From contig NC_073692.1 of the NCBI RefSeq assembly GCF_029784155.1, positions 22,530,444 to 22,594,443 on the forward strand: a DNA stretch of 64,000 nucleotides, read 5' to 3'. The DNA comes from Uranotaenia lowii. Lineage: Eukaryota; Arthropoda; Insecta; Diptera; Culicidae. The number at the start of each line of letters is the position of its first letter. Positions within the stretch are counted from its first letter, which is position 1. The translations under genes were made by a program, and so were the position numbers. Shown in pieces: positions 24,401 through 36,990 of this stretch. The notes beneath the pieces were generated by a model. The model did not search any database. It saw nothing but the letters and a program-made list of their open reading frames with translations, and was not told the DNA's origin.

Positions 24401-25120
24401 ACTTTTAAGCTTTTCTGTTCGACTGATAAAAAAAATCTCAAACAATATCTTTTTTGACATGACTGAGAAATCCCAGGTTTATAAAAAACTTAACATCCTT
24501 TCGGTGTGTCAGTCAATGGTGTGAGTGGATACTCTAATTTATAACTCAAACAATGTATTTCACGTAACATGAAGATGTCATCATTTTGCTATAATAATTT
24601 ATTGTAAGCTTTATCATATCATGTTTTTAGTTCTCTGAACTTTCAGTGCAACGCGTTTCAATTTTGTATGGAAGTTTGTTTAGGAGAAAAAAATTTGGCG
24701 TAGAAGTTCATCCAGAAAATTCAAATAAGAATGAAATGAAGATTGTTTTTAATATTTTCATTTTTGTTTGGCCTTTTTTAAGCTTAATTTTTTACTTACA
24801 CGAAAAGAACCTACATATGTAATTAAAAAAAAAAGTATAACCATTTCAAAATAAAAAAATCTGAATTGATTGGAAAGTGTTAAAAATGACAGTCTTTGCT
24901 TTCTAGGGCTTCCAATAATTTCATGAAATTCTTTTGCAAAGGCCAGAGCTGCGATTGCTCCCGTAGAATGAAAAGAAATTATTGAAATTAAACAAGCAAC
25001 CCATATCAGTTTTCAGCATGTTTGTCGATATCGTATTATCAGAACGATGGCTTTGATCACAGAAAGGCGCTTACCGACCACGCTTTCCATGATACTTCTA
25101 GGTTCCTCTTGATCATGAAC
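21483..25120. other. unique sequence, no gene recognised
   Basis: Moderately GC-rich to about 23.6 kb, AT-rich after. Scattered ORFs of 60-92 codons (for example 22829-23107 plus, 22979-23245 minus) overlap each other on opposite strands and carry no recognised domain. No repeat ends or confident exons. Confidence 0.4.
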
Positions 25121-25913
25121 ATGTACAGTAGAGTGCCCCAAATGACCCGACTTTTGAAAAAGTTATGCGCTGCAGGCTAAAATTGATCCTTGGCCTAGTA
25201 CAAGATCTTATGTCAAATTTGGGCCAGATCGGACCACGGGAAGGGGTCGCTCAACGAGCCTGAAGTTTGTATGGGATTTCGAGACATTTTGTTCGGGAGA
25301 AACATGAAAAACCAGTTTTTCATCAATAACTTTGGTTCCCGTCGGTCGATTTCTTTCAAAAACGGGTTTTCTGAAAGCCTAAATTATGAAAAATATTTCA
25401 TCCGAATACTGCATTTCTATAAGATTTAAGATAAAAACGTTATTAAGCTTAAAAAATGGGCAAACTTTTTTAACGGTGGTATTCAGCACTGTTAATGAGG
25501 CGTCAATATGTTCGACCGCATCGACTCATTAACAGTGATGAATACCATCCTTAAAAAAGTTAGCTCATTTTTGAAGCCTAATAACTTTCTTATCTTAACT
25601 CTAATTGAAATGCAGTCTTCGGATGAAATATTTTTCATAATTTAGGCTTTCAGAAACCCATTTTTGAAAGAAATCGACCGACGGGAACCAAAGTTATTGA
25701 TGAAAAACTGGTTTTTCATGTTTCTCCCGAACAAAATGTCTCAAAATCCCATACAAACTTCAGGCTCGTTGAGCGACCCCTTCCCGTGGTCCGATCTGGC
25801 CCAAATTTGGCATGAGATCTTGTACTAGGACTAGGATCAATTTCAGCCTGCAGCGCATAACATTTCACAGGTTTTGAATTTCCCATACAAATTTGGGGCA
25901 GTCTAATGTACAG
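25121..25913. mobile_element. fold-back element, TAGASTGCCCC ends, 8-bp duplication
   Basis: Element 25129-25905 (777 bp) between direct repeats ATGTACAG (25121-25128, 25906-25913). Its ends are TAGAGTGCCCCAAAT at left and, inverted, TAGACTGCCCCAAAT at right. The two halves are long inverted arms of about 370 bp meeting near 25515, with matching words in mirrored order (GGTCGCTCAACGAGCC, AACTTTGGTTCCCGTCGG, CATTAACAGTG). No transposase. Long arms with an 8-9 bp duplication fit a Mutator-like or fold-back non-autonomous element; the superfamily is inference. Confidence 0.8.
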
Positions 25914-27047
25914 TCAATATTTTTTTTTGAACAGTGACCATCGCTTTCCATTTTTGTCACTCCGGCAGCGAGACCTTCGAAATTCAGTCAGAACATTTTA
26001 TTGTGACTGACAGATTTTGAAAATATCAATCGATTTCGCATGTCCCGATATTTTTCGATGTAGTTTAATTATTTTCAAAATATTAAAAGAATTTTATACA
26101 AACTGCCGGTTCAATTTATCTGGAAAAGGGATTCCACGTTGAAACGGGAAAAGAACTCTTCCTCCTAAAATGTTTATTTTATATAAAACTCTAAATTTCG
26201 TAGTTGAAGTATGAAATCCCAATCTAAATTTGCTAAACTCATAAGTTGGTCTTTGTTCTGAATTGGATCATGGATTGGATGTGTCATACTAAATTCCAAC
26301 GCGACAAATGTGTCTACAAGTGTTGGCGTACAATTATCAAAAACTGTCATCACCAATCGTTGCTGATACACGGGAAAAAGTTCCTTGCAATTAGAATGTG
26401 CAACGAAAAAATCGGTTTTCCGAAGATTTTTTGACACAACAAAATTTTCCCCCGCAAATGGTCACATGAAAAACGACATGCGGCTAAAGAAAATTTGTTT
26501 TTCTCTAGCAGTAGCCGGCTTAGTTACTGATAATTCTAATTTCATTCGATCAGTTTTGGGGAGTCAGTTTCAACCAAATTGTTATTTTCAACAAAACATT
26601 TAGCTATGACAATTTCGTTTGACGAACAATCAGTGATAGTAGGGACTGTGATATTTTCATTTCAGAAAATTTCGTTGACCAAAACAACACGTGGATAGGA
26701 AGTGTGGCAAACCTACTAAGATATTTTGGAAAAACTCGACTTTGAATTTTCTCCCGAACATTCGCAGCTCTGGCAAAGGCTATGTAAATCATCTAACTCA
26801 TTGGCGATGTGAAGCATTTTATTTTATATTTTTTTATTTTCATGCTACAGTTAAATAGCTTTTAAATAAGCAGTCAAAAACTCTGGAAATAAAAAAAATA
26901 CAGGTACATGTTAGGTTTGTGGTTTGTTTTTATGAAATGTACTGCGAGAATAAGGGAATATTAATCTTCAAAAGTTATATTTTTCAGAACCGCCAGTTCT
27001 GGTCATTTCAGAATAAATAATTTGGTTTTCCCATACAAATTTTCATA
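25914..27047. other. AT-rich noncoding sequence
   Basis: ORFs of 62-87 codons at 26174-26437 (minus), 26246-26603 (plus) and 26604-26792 (minus) have no coding support. Nothing else seen. Confidence 0.4.
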
Positions 27048-27179
27048 AAAAATTTAAACTCGATGCGATTATTCAGTACTCAACGAGTCGCTTTCAAATT
27101 TTTTAATGCTATGTTCAGTAGTAAACAAACCGAAAAAAATGGCTTGGGAGATGCAATATTTTATAAAATAAAACTTTTC

Positions 27180-28970
27180 ATACAGATCAAGAACGGATTA
27201 AAGGGGAGGGGGGCAAAAGGGGCAATTGCCCCGGGCCCCCGGCTCAGGAGGGCCCTCCGAGGAAAAAAAATTAACATTTCTTTAACCATACTACCACAAA
27301 TCCATGAAAAGAAATCAAAACTAGAAAATCTGAATGGAAACTTGAAATATAAAAACTAAAGAGCCCCCGTGAAATAATATCTAGATTAGTTTTATCTTAA
27401 AAAAGTCAAGGGGATCCCCTAGAGTAAGCAGTGAAAGAGCTCTCCCTCATTTTGCGAGCTGAGAATATCGAAATCTTCTGGACAAAATTCGAATTTGAAA
27501 AAAAAAATTAAGAAGAATATGAGGCAAAACACCTCAAATTTCCATTTTTTATCGAAACGATATTCTGTACAGAACAGGTAAGATAAAGAAAAAAACAATT
27601 CCATTACATTCAAACGTCTTGCACAACAATAAAGTTTGTTGTTTCGTTAAGTTTCCAAATTATGGTTTACTTCTCTCAAATAGCAGCTAATTTCGCTTTA
27701 TGATAAATATTCCAGAATTTAATCCGGATATTATTCGGGTTAATACCGCGTATTATAATAACTTTTCACCTTTCAATCATTATTATTGAAATTTTCATTG
27801 GTTTATAAATTCTAAATCCTTTTTCCTCCCAATTTTTGAAAGTAAAATCTTAAAAAAGAAAACTGTAGTTGCTTAAATTGGACAATCGACAATACAGGAT
27901 TTCTTTATTGAATTTTCCATTCCAATTTCTGTCTTAGACTTGAAATTTGTATTGAAACATTGTCAACTGATTAAACCAAAATTTTATAATCTACTGAAGT
28001 GAATATCTTGAATTCAGTATATCATTTTCCAAGTGATGATTCTCAAATTATCATAAAAAACGATCTGATAGTTGAGTTGCTAGTGTCATTGAGTGATTTT
28101 CTTATTATGAATATTTCTATCTTAATCTTATCTTTTTCCAGATTCAATTCATTGGGATTTTCAAGTCTTGTGTTGTTTCTTCAGTTACTGAAGTCCATTT
28201 TCAACATTTTTCTGAATTTTCAAAATTCAGGATATTTGTTTAAGGTACTAAACCTAAACTAAAGGATTCCTTATCTGATTTTTTTCAATGATAACTGATT
28301 CTGTGTTTTAAACAACTAATCTTTATTCTCAATGTTTTTTTCAACCGATTATTTTTGCACTAATACCCCCTTTAGCTTTGAATGCATCGAATGAGACTTT
28401 CGTCATATTTAGAATAACAATTTGATAAAAAAAACTTTATCTGATGAGAATCATATTCAAAAACATCTCTTGAAAAGATTTTTTTGTGTTTCAAAGACAT
28501 AGAATTGAAATTCACATTTGGTGCAATTTCTGCCTTTGCTCTGATTGTAACTTTGTACTTTCTTTTAATTTAATTCATATTTTGTTTCTCAAAACTTAAT
28601 TTGAAATTATGATTTTGATTTGGGACACTGAATTTCGGTTCTCAATATAACGTGATTTGAAGTTTTGAATTCTTAACCTCTTATATCTGTACCTCTATGG
28701 AATGTGGATTTAATTATTTTTTTTTATTTTGTTTTCTATGTTTCAAATCTTCATGATACTTCCTAATTGTCAATAGGTAAATATTTTTTCGAATAAGCAC
28801 AAACCAAACGATCAATGATGATATTATACTGAAATCATCTCCAGTTTTTTTTTTGCGTTTGAAAGGTTTTGTATTTTCTGGGTAGCATTGAAAAAAAAAT
28901 CGAATTATAGGGGCCCCCCTAGAAAAATTGTCCTGGCCCTCCGATGGCTTATTTCGGCCCTGATACAGAT
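27180..28970. mobile_element. non-autonomous hAT-type element, copy 1
   Basis: Element 27188-28962 between 8-bp direct repeats ATACAGAT (27180-27187, 28963-28970). The ends are short and inverted: CAAGAACGGATTAA at left and, inverted, CAGGGCCGAAATAA at right. G/C-rich subterminal blocks follow (GGGGCAATTGCCCCGGGC; GGGGCCCCCC). CA-starting tips with an 8-bp duplication are the hAT signature. The interior is AT-rich without a transposase frame, so this is an internally deleted or unrelated-cargo derivative. A 98-codon ORF crossing its left end (27063-27359) is not a gene. Confidence 0.82.
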
Positions 28971-29220
28971 GTACAGTGATCGAAATCTTAAAATGTCGAT
29001 ATTTTCAATTCCTCCAAATTTTAGAATTTCAATAAGTTCGTTGGAAAACTGATAATATCGAGATCATTTTAAAATTATTTTTATTTCTTAACTTAGTACT
29101 AGCAGTAGTAGTAGTTGACTGCACTGCTTACTTTTAGGCTGTGACAAAAAAAAAATACTTCATGGATATGAATGTAAGCTAGGCATAATTCCTTTTCATA
29201 AGGATACGTATACAGGATTA

Positions 29221-30054
29221 AATGCCTCAGTAGACTGAGTCGATTTGGGGTCATTTTTGGAATTTCTCAAACCCTGGGATCTCAAAAGCTTCGTTTTGGT
29301 CCAAAACTCATCCATGATTTTTTGCAGAATTTTTAAGTAACGTTTACATGAGTAAATTTGGACTTTTAGGTTTGTATGGGAAAATTGAATATTTTGTACT
29401 GAAAAATCAACATCATTTTTGTTTCTTCTGTGCAACCGAGCCAGCTGGTGGTTTTTGTGCCAATTTATAAAATTCCTAAAGGAAATTTTCCGCTGAACAA
29501 CTTTGCCGAAGACTGTAAATTCGTATCTTATTAGACAAAAAAGTTATTAGCTGTTAATCAGGGGTATGTCTTTTGGCATTGATAAACAATAAATTAAATT
29601 GACACCACTGTTACGTGCCTTGCGAGGTATTGCATGACTACTTTTCATGCAATACTTCGCGGAGCACAAGCAGTGGTATCAATTGAATTTATTGTTAATC
29701 ATTAAAGACATACCCCTGGTTAACAGCTAATAACTTTTTTGTCTAATAAGATACGAATTTACGGTCTTCGACAAAGTTGTTCAGCGGAAAATTTCCTTTA
29801 GGAATTTTATAAATTGGCACAAAAACCACCAGCTGGCTCGGTTGCACAGAAGAAACAAAAATGATGTTGATTTTTCAGTACAAAATATTCAATTTTCCCA
29901 TACAAACCTAAAAGTCCAAATTTACTCATGTAAACGTTACTTAAAAATTCTGCAAAAAATCATGGATGAGTTTTGGACCAAAACGAAGCTTTTGAGACCC
30001 CAGGGTTTGAGAAATTCGAAAATGACCCCAAATCGACTCAGTCTAATGCCTCAG
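29221..30054. mobile_element. fold-back element, TAGACTGAGTCG ends, 9-bp duplication, copy 1
   Basis: Element 29231-30045 (815 bp) between direct repeats ATGCCTCAG (29222-29230, 30046-30054). Each end begins TAGACTGAGTCGATTTGGGG. The arms are about 400 bp, centred near 29638 around CATGCAATAC / GTATTGCATG. The same 60-residue translation appears on both strands because of the palindrome and is not a gene. A lone half-copy lies at 45742-46112. The seven-base tip TAGACTG is shared with the otherwise different element at 25129. Confidence 0.85.
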
Positions 30055-32150
30055 CCCGACTTCAAATTTTGAAAGATCAGAACCGATTTTTGAAAATGGC
30101 ACAATTAAAAGGCGGTATTTTTGAGAATAGTATCGAAGAAATCATTCTTTTAAAGTGCGACACAGAGATGTTTACGTTTTGATGTTTGCGATGCTTAACG
30201 GTTCCTGGTTTTTTTTGGAAATAAGTATGATTTCATTAAATAAACAATTGAAATGATTTTGTTGAGAGATTTTGCATTTAGAAATTTTTTGAATTAATTC
30301 TATTGAAGTCTAAATTTGTACATGAAATTTAATTAAAACTTGATGATAAATCTAGAAGATGTTTTGGAAAAAAATGAACAGAGTCAAACCATATTAGCAC
30401 ATGATATGTTATAAAATCAGCTTCAATGGCGTACTGCATTAAAATCAATAATTTGAAAACGAAAACATTTAGTTTCTTCGATTCACGTACGTAGTTGACT
30501 CAAAATAATTCCAAAGCTTTTGTCATTTTCTTGATGACTTTTAAAATAAAAATTTAAAAATTATGTTTGTTTTTCAAAAAATATGTTTGATCCAATTCAG
30601 TCAAAAAGTTAGTATTCAGTTAAAATTCAACTAGATAACTTTTTCAAACTTAAAACCTTAATACATTTTTTTTTTATTTTTTTTCGTGCATCCTTACCAC
30701 AACTTGATCTTATTGGATTCAAAGTAAGTTATTTCAAGACGGGAACTGTAGCAACTAAGAAAAAACGAGCTTAGGAAGAACATCATTCCCTTTTCAACAA
30801 ATTTTAAATTGATAAAAATAGTTGCATCAACTGTTTTTTTATATGTTTCACAAATCAGTAAGTGAAACGATGCTCCCATTTCTTTACCCATCGTCAGAAG
30901 CAAAAAAAGTCATGCAGCTCATTTTTTTTTCAGCAGCTGATTAGAAGAAAGCTACGGCTGATGATGAGTGAAACACGCAAGAAGATTCGTGACGCGAATT
31001 TGATTATCCATTCAATACGTCTCGTAAAGTTTATTTAAAAAAAAGGATTTAAAAAGACAAAAAATTTCTTAGCTCTTTTTAAAAAACATTTTCCTAAAAT
31101 TCTTAAACCACTTTGAATGGCAAAATTTCCGTTGGATGGAAGTTGAGAAGCAGTAAGCAGTAATCCAGAGATTTACACAAATCCGGAACGTTGAAATAAT
31201 GGTCAGAACTGACCGATAGTAGGTTGAGGCACATGGAATTCTACTTGAGCTATCATTTTTTCAAACAAATGATCACAACAAATTCAATAAATTTTTATTG
31301 ATTGACCCATGTTTCTGGTGTAAAATCAAACTCTAAATAAGCCAGTTGTTTCACCTAATGGCACCCAATCTGGGAGGTGCTGCGTTTAACAAAATGTTAG
31401 AAATATCTTCCCATACAAATTTGGACAAGTATAATGGGCCTGACATGGAATTTTTCTTGAGTGCCTAGCCTAGTTTAAATTTAAAACGGAACTTTAGAAG
31501 CCCAAAATCACTGTTAGGCTACAAGAGTGGCAATGGATGTTCGTATGCACTCAATCAGACTTCTTTTAGGAGTGCCTCACAGCGCTACAAATTTAGATTT
31601 TGCGACATTCAAAAAATACCTAAGGATAGAACAAAGGTTCTCTGGAAAATTGAAATTGAAATATTCATTTTAAATGACTTAAAAAATCCTGGAAATATCG
31701 GGTATCTATATATTACCTCGAAAAAAAAAAGATTGGTCAAAAATTTTAGGCCAAAGCTTAAATTTAATTTCCATTATTTTTTTTATTTTTAAATTAGTTC
31801 GAGAGTCACCCTATAGGCTGGAAGATTCTTATAAAAAAATCAAGATGTCTAATAAACATTAAAATGATTATCAAATCGCGGTCCAAATACGAGATATCTC
31901 GTTTTATTGTTTGCCGCTAGTGTGTTCCTTTAAGAAGCATAACTCAAATGATGTGAGTTTGATAGTTTAATATTATTCAATAAAAATAATCAGAACCTTT
32001 TAAGTAACTCAAAAATGCAAAAATTTAAACTCGATGCGATTATTCAGTACTCAACGAGTCGCTTTCAAATTTTTTAATGCTATGTTCAGTAGTAAACAAA
32101 CCGAAAAAAATGGCTTGGGAGATGCAATATTTTATAAAATAAAACTTTTC

Positions 32151-33937
32151 ATACAGATCAAGAACGGATTAAAGGGGAGGGGGGCAAAAGGGGCAATTGC
32201 CCCGGGCCCCCGGCTCAGGAGGGCCCTCCGAGGAAAAAAAATTAACATTTCTTTAACCATACTACCACAAATCCATGAAAAGAAATCAAAACTAGAAAAT
32301 CTGAATGGAAACTTGAAATATAAAAACTAAAGAGCCCCCGTGAAATAATATCTAGATTAGTTTTATCTTAAAAAAGTCAAGGGGATCCCCTAGAGTAAGC
32401 AGTGAAAGAGCTCTCCCTCATTTTGCGAGCTGAGAATATCGAAATCTTCTGGACAAAATTCGAATTTGAAAAAAAAAATTAAGAAGAATATGAGGCAAAA
32501 CACCTCAAATTTCCATTTTTTATCGAAACGATATTCTGTACAGAACAGGTAAAATAAAGAAAAAAACAATTCCATTACATTCAAACGTCTTGCACAACAA
32601 TAAAGTTTGTTGTTTCGTTAAGTTTCCAAATTATGGTTTACTTCTCTCAAATAGCAGCTATTTTCGCTTTATGATAAATATTCCAGAATTTAATCCGGAT
32701 ATTATTCGGGTTAATACCGCGTATTATAATAACTTTTCACCTTTCAATCATTATTATTGAAATTTTCATTGGTTTATAAATTCTAAATCCTTTTTCCTCC
32801 CAATTTTTGAAAGTAAAATCTTAAAAAAGAAAACTGTAGTTGCTTAAATTGGACCAATCGACAATACAGGATTTCTTTATTGAATTTCCATTCCAATTTC
32901 TGTCTTAGACTTGAAATTTGTATTGAAACATTGTCAACTGATTAAACCAAAATTTTATAATCTACTGAAGTGAATATCTTGAATTCAGTATATCATTTTC
33001 CAAGTGATGATTCTCAAATTATCATAAAAACGATCTGATAGTTGAGTTGCTAGTGTCATTGAGTGATTTTCTTATTATGAATATTTCTATCTTAATCTTA
33101 TCTTTTTCCAGATTCAATTCATTGGGATTTTCAAGTCTTGTGTTGTTTCTTCAGTTACTGAAGTCCATTTTCAACATTTTTCTGAATTTTCAAAATTCAG
33201 GATATTTGTTTAAGGTACTAAACTAAACTAAAGGATTCCTTATCTGATTTTTTTCAATGATAACTGATTCTGTGTTTTAAACAACTAATCTTTATTCTCA
33301 ATGTTTTTTTCAACCGATTATTTTTGCACTAATACCCCTTTAGCTTTGAATGCATCGAATGAGACTTTCGTCATATTTAGAATAACAATTTGATAAAAAA
33401 AACTTTATCTGATGAGAATCATATTCAAAAACATCTCTTGAAAAGATTTTTTTGTGTTTCAAAGACATAGAATTGAAATTCACATTTGGTGCAATTTCTG
33501 CCTTTGCTCTGATTGTAACTTTGTACTTTCTTTTAATTTAATTCATATTTTGTTTCTCAAAACTTAATTTGAAATTATGATTTTGATTTGGGACACTGAA
33601 TTTCGGTTCTCAATATAACGTGATTTGAAGTTTTGAATTCTTAACCTCTTATATCTGTACCTCTATGGAATGTGGATTTAATTATTTTTTTTTATTTTGT
33701 TTTCTATGTTTCAAATCTTCATGATACTTCCTAATTGTCAATAGGTAAATATTTTTCGAATAAGCACAAACCAAACGATCAATGATGATATTATACTGAA
33801 ATCATCTCCAGTTTTTTTATGCGTTTAAAAGGTTTTGTATTTTCTGGGTAGCATTTGAAAAAAAAATCGAATTATAGGGGCCCCCCTAGAAAAATTGTCC
33901 TGGCCCTCCGATGGCTTATTTCGGCCCTGATACAGAT
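32151..33937. mobile_element. non-autonomous hAT-type element, copy 2
   Basis: Element 32159-33929 between ATACAGAT repeats at 32151-32158 and 33930-33937. Duplicated along with its flanks, not by transposition. See copy 1 for structure. Confidence 0.82.
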
Positions 33938-34189
33938 GTACAGTGATCGAAATCTTAAAATGTCGATATTTTCAATTCCTCCAAATTTTTAGAATTTCAA
34001 TAAGTTCGTTGGAAAACTGATAATATCGAGATCATTTTAAAATTATTTTTATTTCTTAACTTAGTACTAGCAGTAGTAGTAGTTGACTGCACTGCTTACT
34101 TTTAGGCTGTGACAAAAAAAAAAATACTTCATGGATATGAATGTAAGCTAGGCATAATTCCTTTTCATAAGGATACGTATACAGGATTA

Positions 34190-35022
34190 AATGCCTCAGT
34201 AGACTGAGTCGATTTGGGGTCATTTTTGAATTTCTCAAACCCTGGGATCTCAAAAGCTTCGTTTTGGTCCAAAACTCATCCATGATTTTTTGCAGAATTT
34301 TTAAGTAACGTTTACATGAGTAAATTTGGACTTTTAGGTTTGTATGGGAAAATTGAATATTTTGTACTGAAAAATCAACATCATTTTTGTTTCTTCTGTG
34401 CAACCGAGCCAGCTGGTGGTTTTTGTGCCAATTTATAAAATTCCTAAAGGAAATTTTCCGCTGAACAACTTTGCCGAAGACTGTAAATTCGTATCTTATT
34501 AGACAAAAAAGTTATTAGCTGTTAATCAGGGGTATGTCTTTTGGCATTGATAAACAATAAATTAAATTGACACCACTGTTACGTGCCTTGCGAGGTATTG
34601 CATGACTACTTTTCATGCAATACTTCGCGGAGCACAAGCAGTGGTATCAATTGAATTTATTGTTAATCATTAAAGACATACCCCTGGTTAACAGCTAATA
34701 ACTTTTTTGTCTAATAAGATACGAATTTACGGTCTTCGACAAAGTTGTTCAGCGGAAAATTTCCTTTAGGAATTTTATAAATTGGCACAAAAACCACCAG
34801 CTGGCTCGGTTGCACAGAAGAAACAAAAATGATGTTGATTTTTCAGTACAAAATATTCAATTTTCCCATACAAACCTAAAAGTCCAAATTTACTCATGTA
34901 AACGTTACTTAAAAATTCTGCAAAAAATCATGGATGAGTTTTGGACCAAAACGAAGCTTTTGAGACCCCAGGGTTTGAGAAATTCGAAAATGACCCCAAA
35001 TCGACTCAGTCTAATGCCTCAG
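34190..35022. mobile_element. fold-back element, TAGACTGAGTCG ends, copy 2
   Basis: Element 34200-35013 between ATGCCTCAG repeats (34191-34199, 35014-35022). One base shorter in the left arm than copy 1. Confidence 0.85.
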
Positions 35023-36990
35023 CCCGACTTCAAATTTTGAAAGATCAGAACCGATTTTTGAAAATGGCACAATTAAAAGGCGGTATTTTTGAGAATAGTA
35101 TCGAAGAAATCATTCTTTTAAAGTGCGACACAGAGATGTTTACGTTTTGATGTTTGCGATGCTTAACGGTTCCTGGTTTTTTTTGGAAATAAGTATGATT
35201 TCATTAAATAAACAATTGAAATGATTTTGTTGAGAGATTTTGCATTTAGAAATTTTTTGAATTAATTCTATTGAAGTCTAAATTTGTACATGAAATTTAA
35301 TTAAAACTTGATGATAAATCTAGAAGATGTTTTGGAAAAAAATGAACAGAGTCAAACCATATTAGCACATGATATGTTATAAAATCAGCTTCAATGGCGT
35401 ACTGCATTAAAATCAATAATTTGAAAACGAAAACATTTAGTTTCTTCGATTCACGTACGTAGTTGACTCAAAATAATTCCAAAGCTTTTGTCATTTTCTT
35501 GATGACTTTTAAAATAAAAATTTAAAAATTATGTTTGTTTTTCAAAAAATATGTTTGATCCAATTCAGTCAAAAAGTTAGTATTCAGTTAAAATTCAACT
35601 AGATAACTTTTTCAAACTTAAAACCTTAATACATTTTTTTTTTATTTTTTTTCGTGCATCCTTACCACAACTTGATCTTATTGGATTCAAAGTAAGTTAT
35701 TTCAAGACGGGAACTGTAGCAACTAAGAAAAAACGAGCTTAGGAAGAACATCATTCCCTTTTCAACAAATTTTAAATTGATAAAAATAGTTGCATCAACT
35801 GTTTTTTTATATGTTTCACAAATCAGTAAGTGAAACGATGCTCCCATTTCTTTACCCATCGTCAGAAGCAAAAAAAGTCATGCAGCTCATTTTTTTTTCA
35901 GCAGCTGATTAGAAGAAAGCTACGGCTGATGATGAGTGAAACACGCAAGAAGATTCGTGACGCGAATTTGATTATCCATTCAATACGTCTCGTAAAGTTT
36001 ATTTAAAAAAAAGGATTTAAAAAGACAAAAAATTTCTTAGCTCTTTTTAAAAAACATTTTCCTAAAATTCTTAAACCACTTTGAATGGCAAAATTTCCGT
36101 TGGATGGAAGTTGAGAAGCAGTAAGCAGTAATCCAGAGATTTACACAAATCCGGAACGTTGAAATAATGGTCAGAACTGACCGATAGTAGGTTGAGGCAC
36201 ATGGAATTCTACTTGAGCTATCATTTTTTCAAACAAATGATCACAACAAATTCAATAAATTTTTATTGATTGACCCATGTTTCTGGTGTAAAATCAAACT
36301 CTAAATAAGCCAGTTGTTTCACCTAATGGCACCCAATCTGGGAGGTGCTGCGTTTAACAAAATGTTAGAAATATCTTCCCATACAAATTTGGACAAGTAT
36401 AATGGGCCTGACATGGAATTTTTCTTGAGTGCCTAGCCTAGTTTAAATTTAAAACGGAACTTTAGAAGCCCAAAATCACTGTTAGGCTACAAGAGTGGCA
36501 ATGGATGTTCGTATGCACTCAATCAGACTTCTTTTAGGAGTGCCTCACAGCGCTACAAATTTAGATTTTGCGACATTCAAAAAATACCTAAGGATAGAAC
36601 AAAGGTTCTCTGGAAAATTGAAATTGAAATATTCATTTTAAATGACTTAAAAAATCCTGGAAATATCGGGTATCTATATATTACCTCGAAAAAAAAAAGA
36701 TTGGTCAAAAATTTTAGGCCAAAGCTTAAATTTAATTTCCATTATTTTTTTTATTTTTAAATTAGTTCGAGAGTCACCCTATAGGCTGGAAGATTCTTAT
36801 AAAAAAATCAAGATGTCTAATAAACATTAAAATGATTATCAAATCGCGGTCCAAATACGAGATATCTCGTTTTATTGTTTGCCGCTAGTGTGTTCCTTTA
36901 AGAAGCATAACTCAAATGATGTGAGTTTGATAGTTTAATATTATTCAATAAAAATAATCAGAACCTTTTAAGTAACTCAAAAATGCAAAA

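Larger units (their letters stand above)
27048..32018. repeat. tandem duplication of 4.97 kb, copy 1
   Basis: Directly followed by copy 2 (offset 4,971 bp falling to 4,968 bp after small indels). The junction is at a short A-rich run: AAAATTTAAACTCGATGCG starts both copies, and AACTCAAAAATGC ends both. About a dozen differences lie between 27.58 and 29.26 kb. I saw none in the rest. The unit carries one hAT element and one fold-back element, both present in each copy, so they were there before duplication. The stretch 30055-32018 has no supported gene; a 69-codon minus ORF (30694-30903) is unrecognised. Confidence 0.95.
32019..36990. repeat. tandem duplication of 4.97 kb, copy 2
   Basis: Second copy of the 27048-32018 segment. 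Small differences include one-base indels in A, T or C runs, loss of one CTAAA-type word near 33225 and a few substitutions. The right boundary is near 36990, where TGCAAAATTTG replaces the TGCAAAAATTTAAAC junction. After about 34.4 kb it matched copy 1 base for base where I compared. Confidence 0.95.

Noticed and set aside
27063..32330. Paired 98-codon ORFs (27063-27359, 32034-32330) as duplicated genes
   Set aside because: Each crosses the left end and GC block of a hAT element; the duplication is of the whole 4.97-kb segment and the frame has no coding character.
29196..35040. Recurring 60-residue frame MHRRNKNDVDFS... as a conserved gene family
   Set aside because: It appears on both strands because it lies in the arms of a fold-back element; the half-copy at 45.7 kb breaks the frame.
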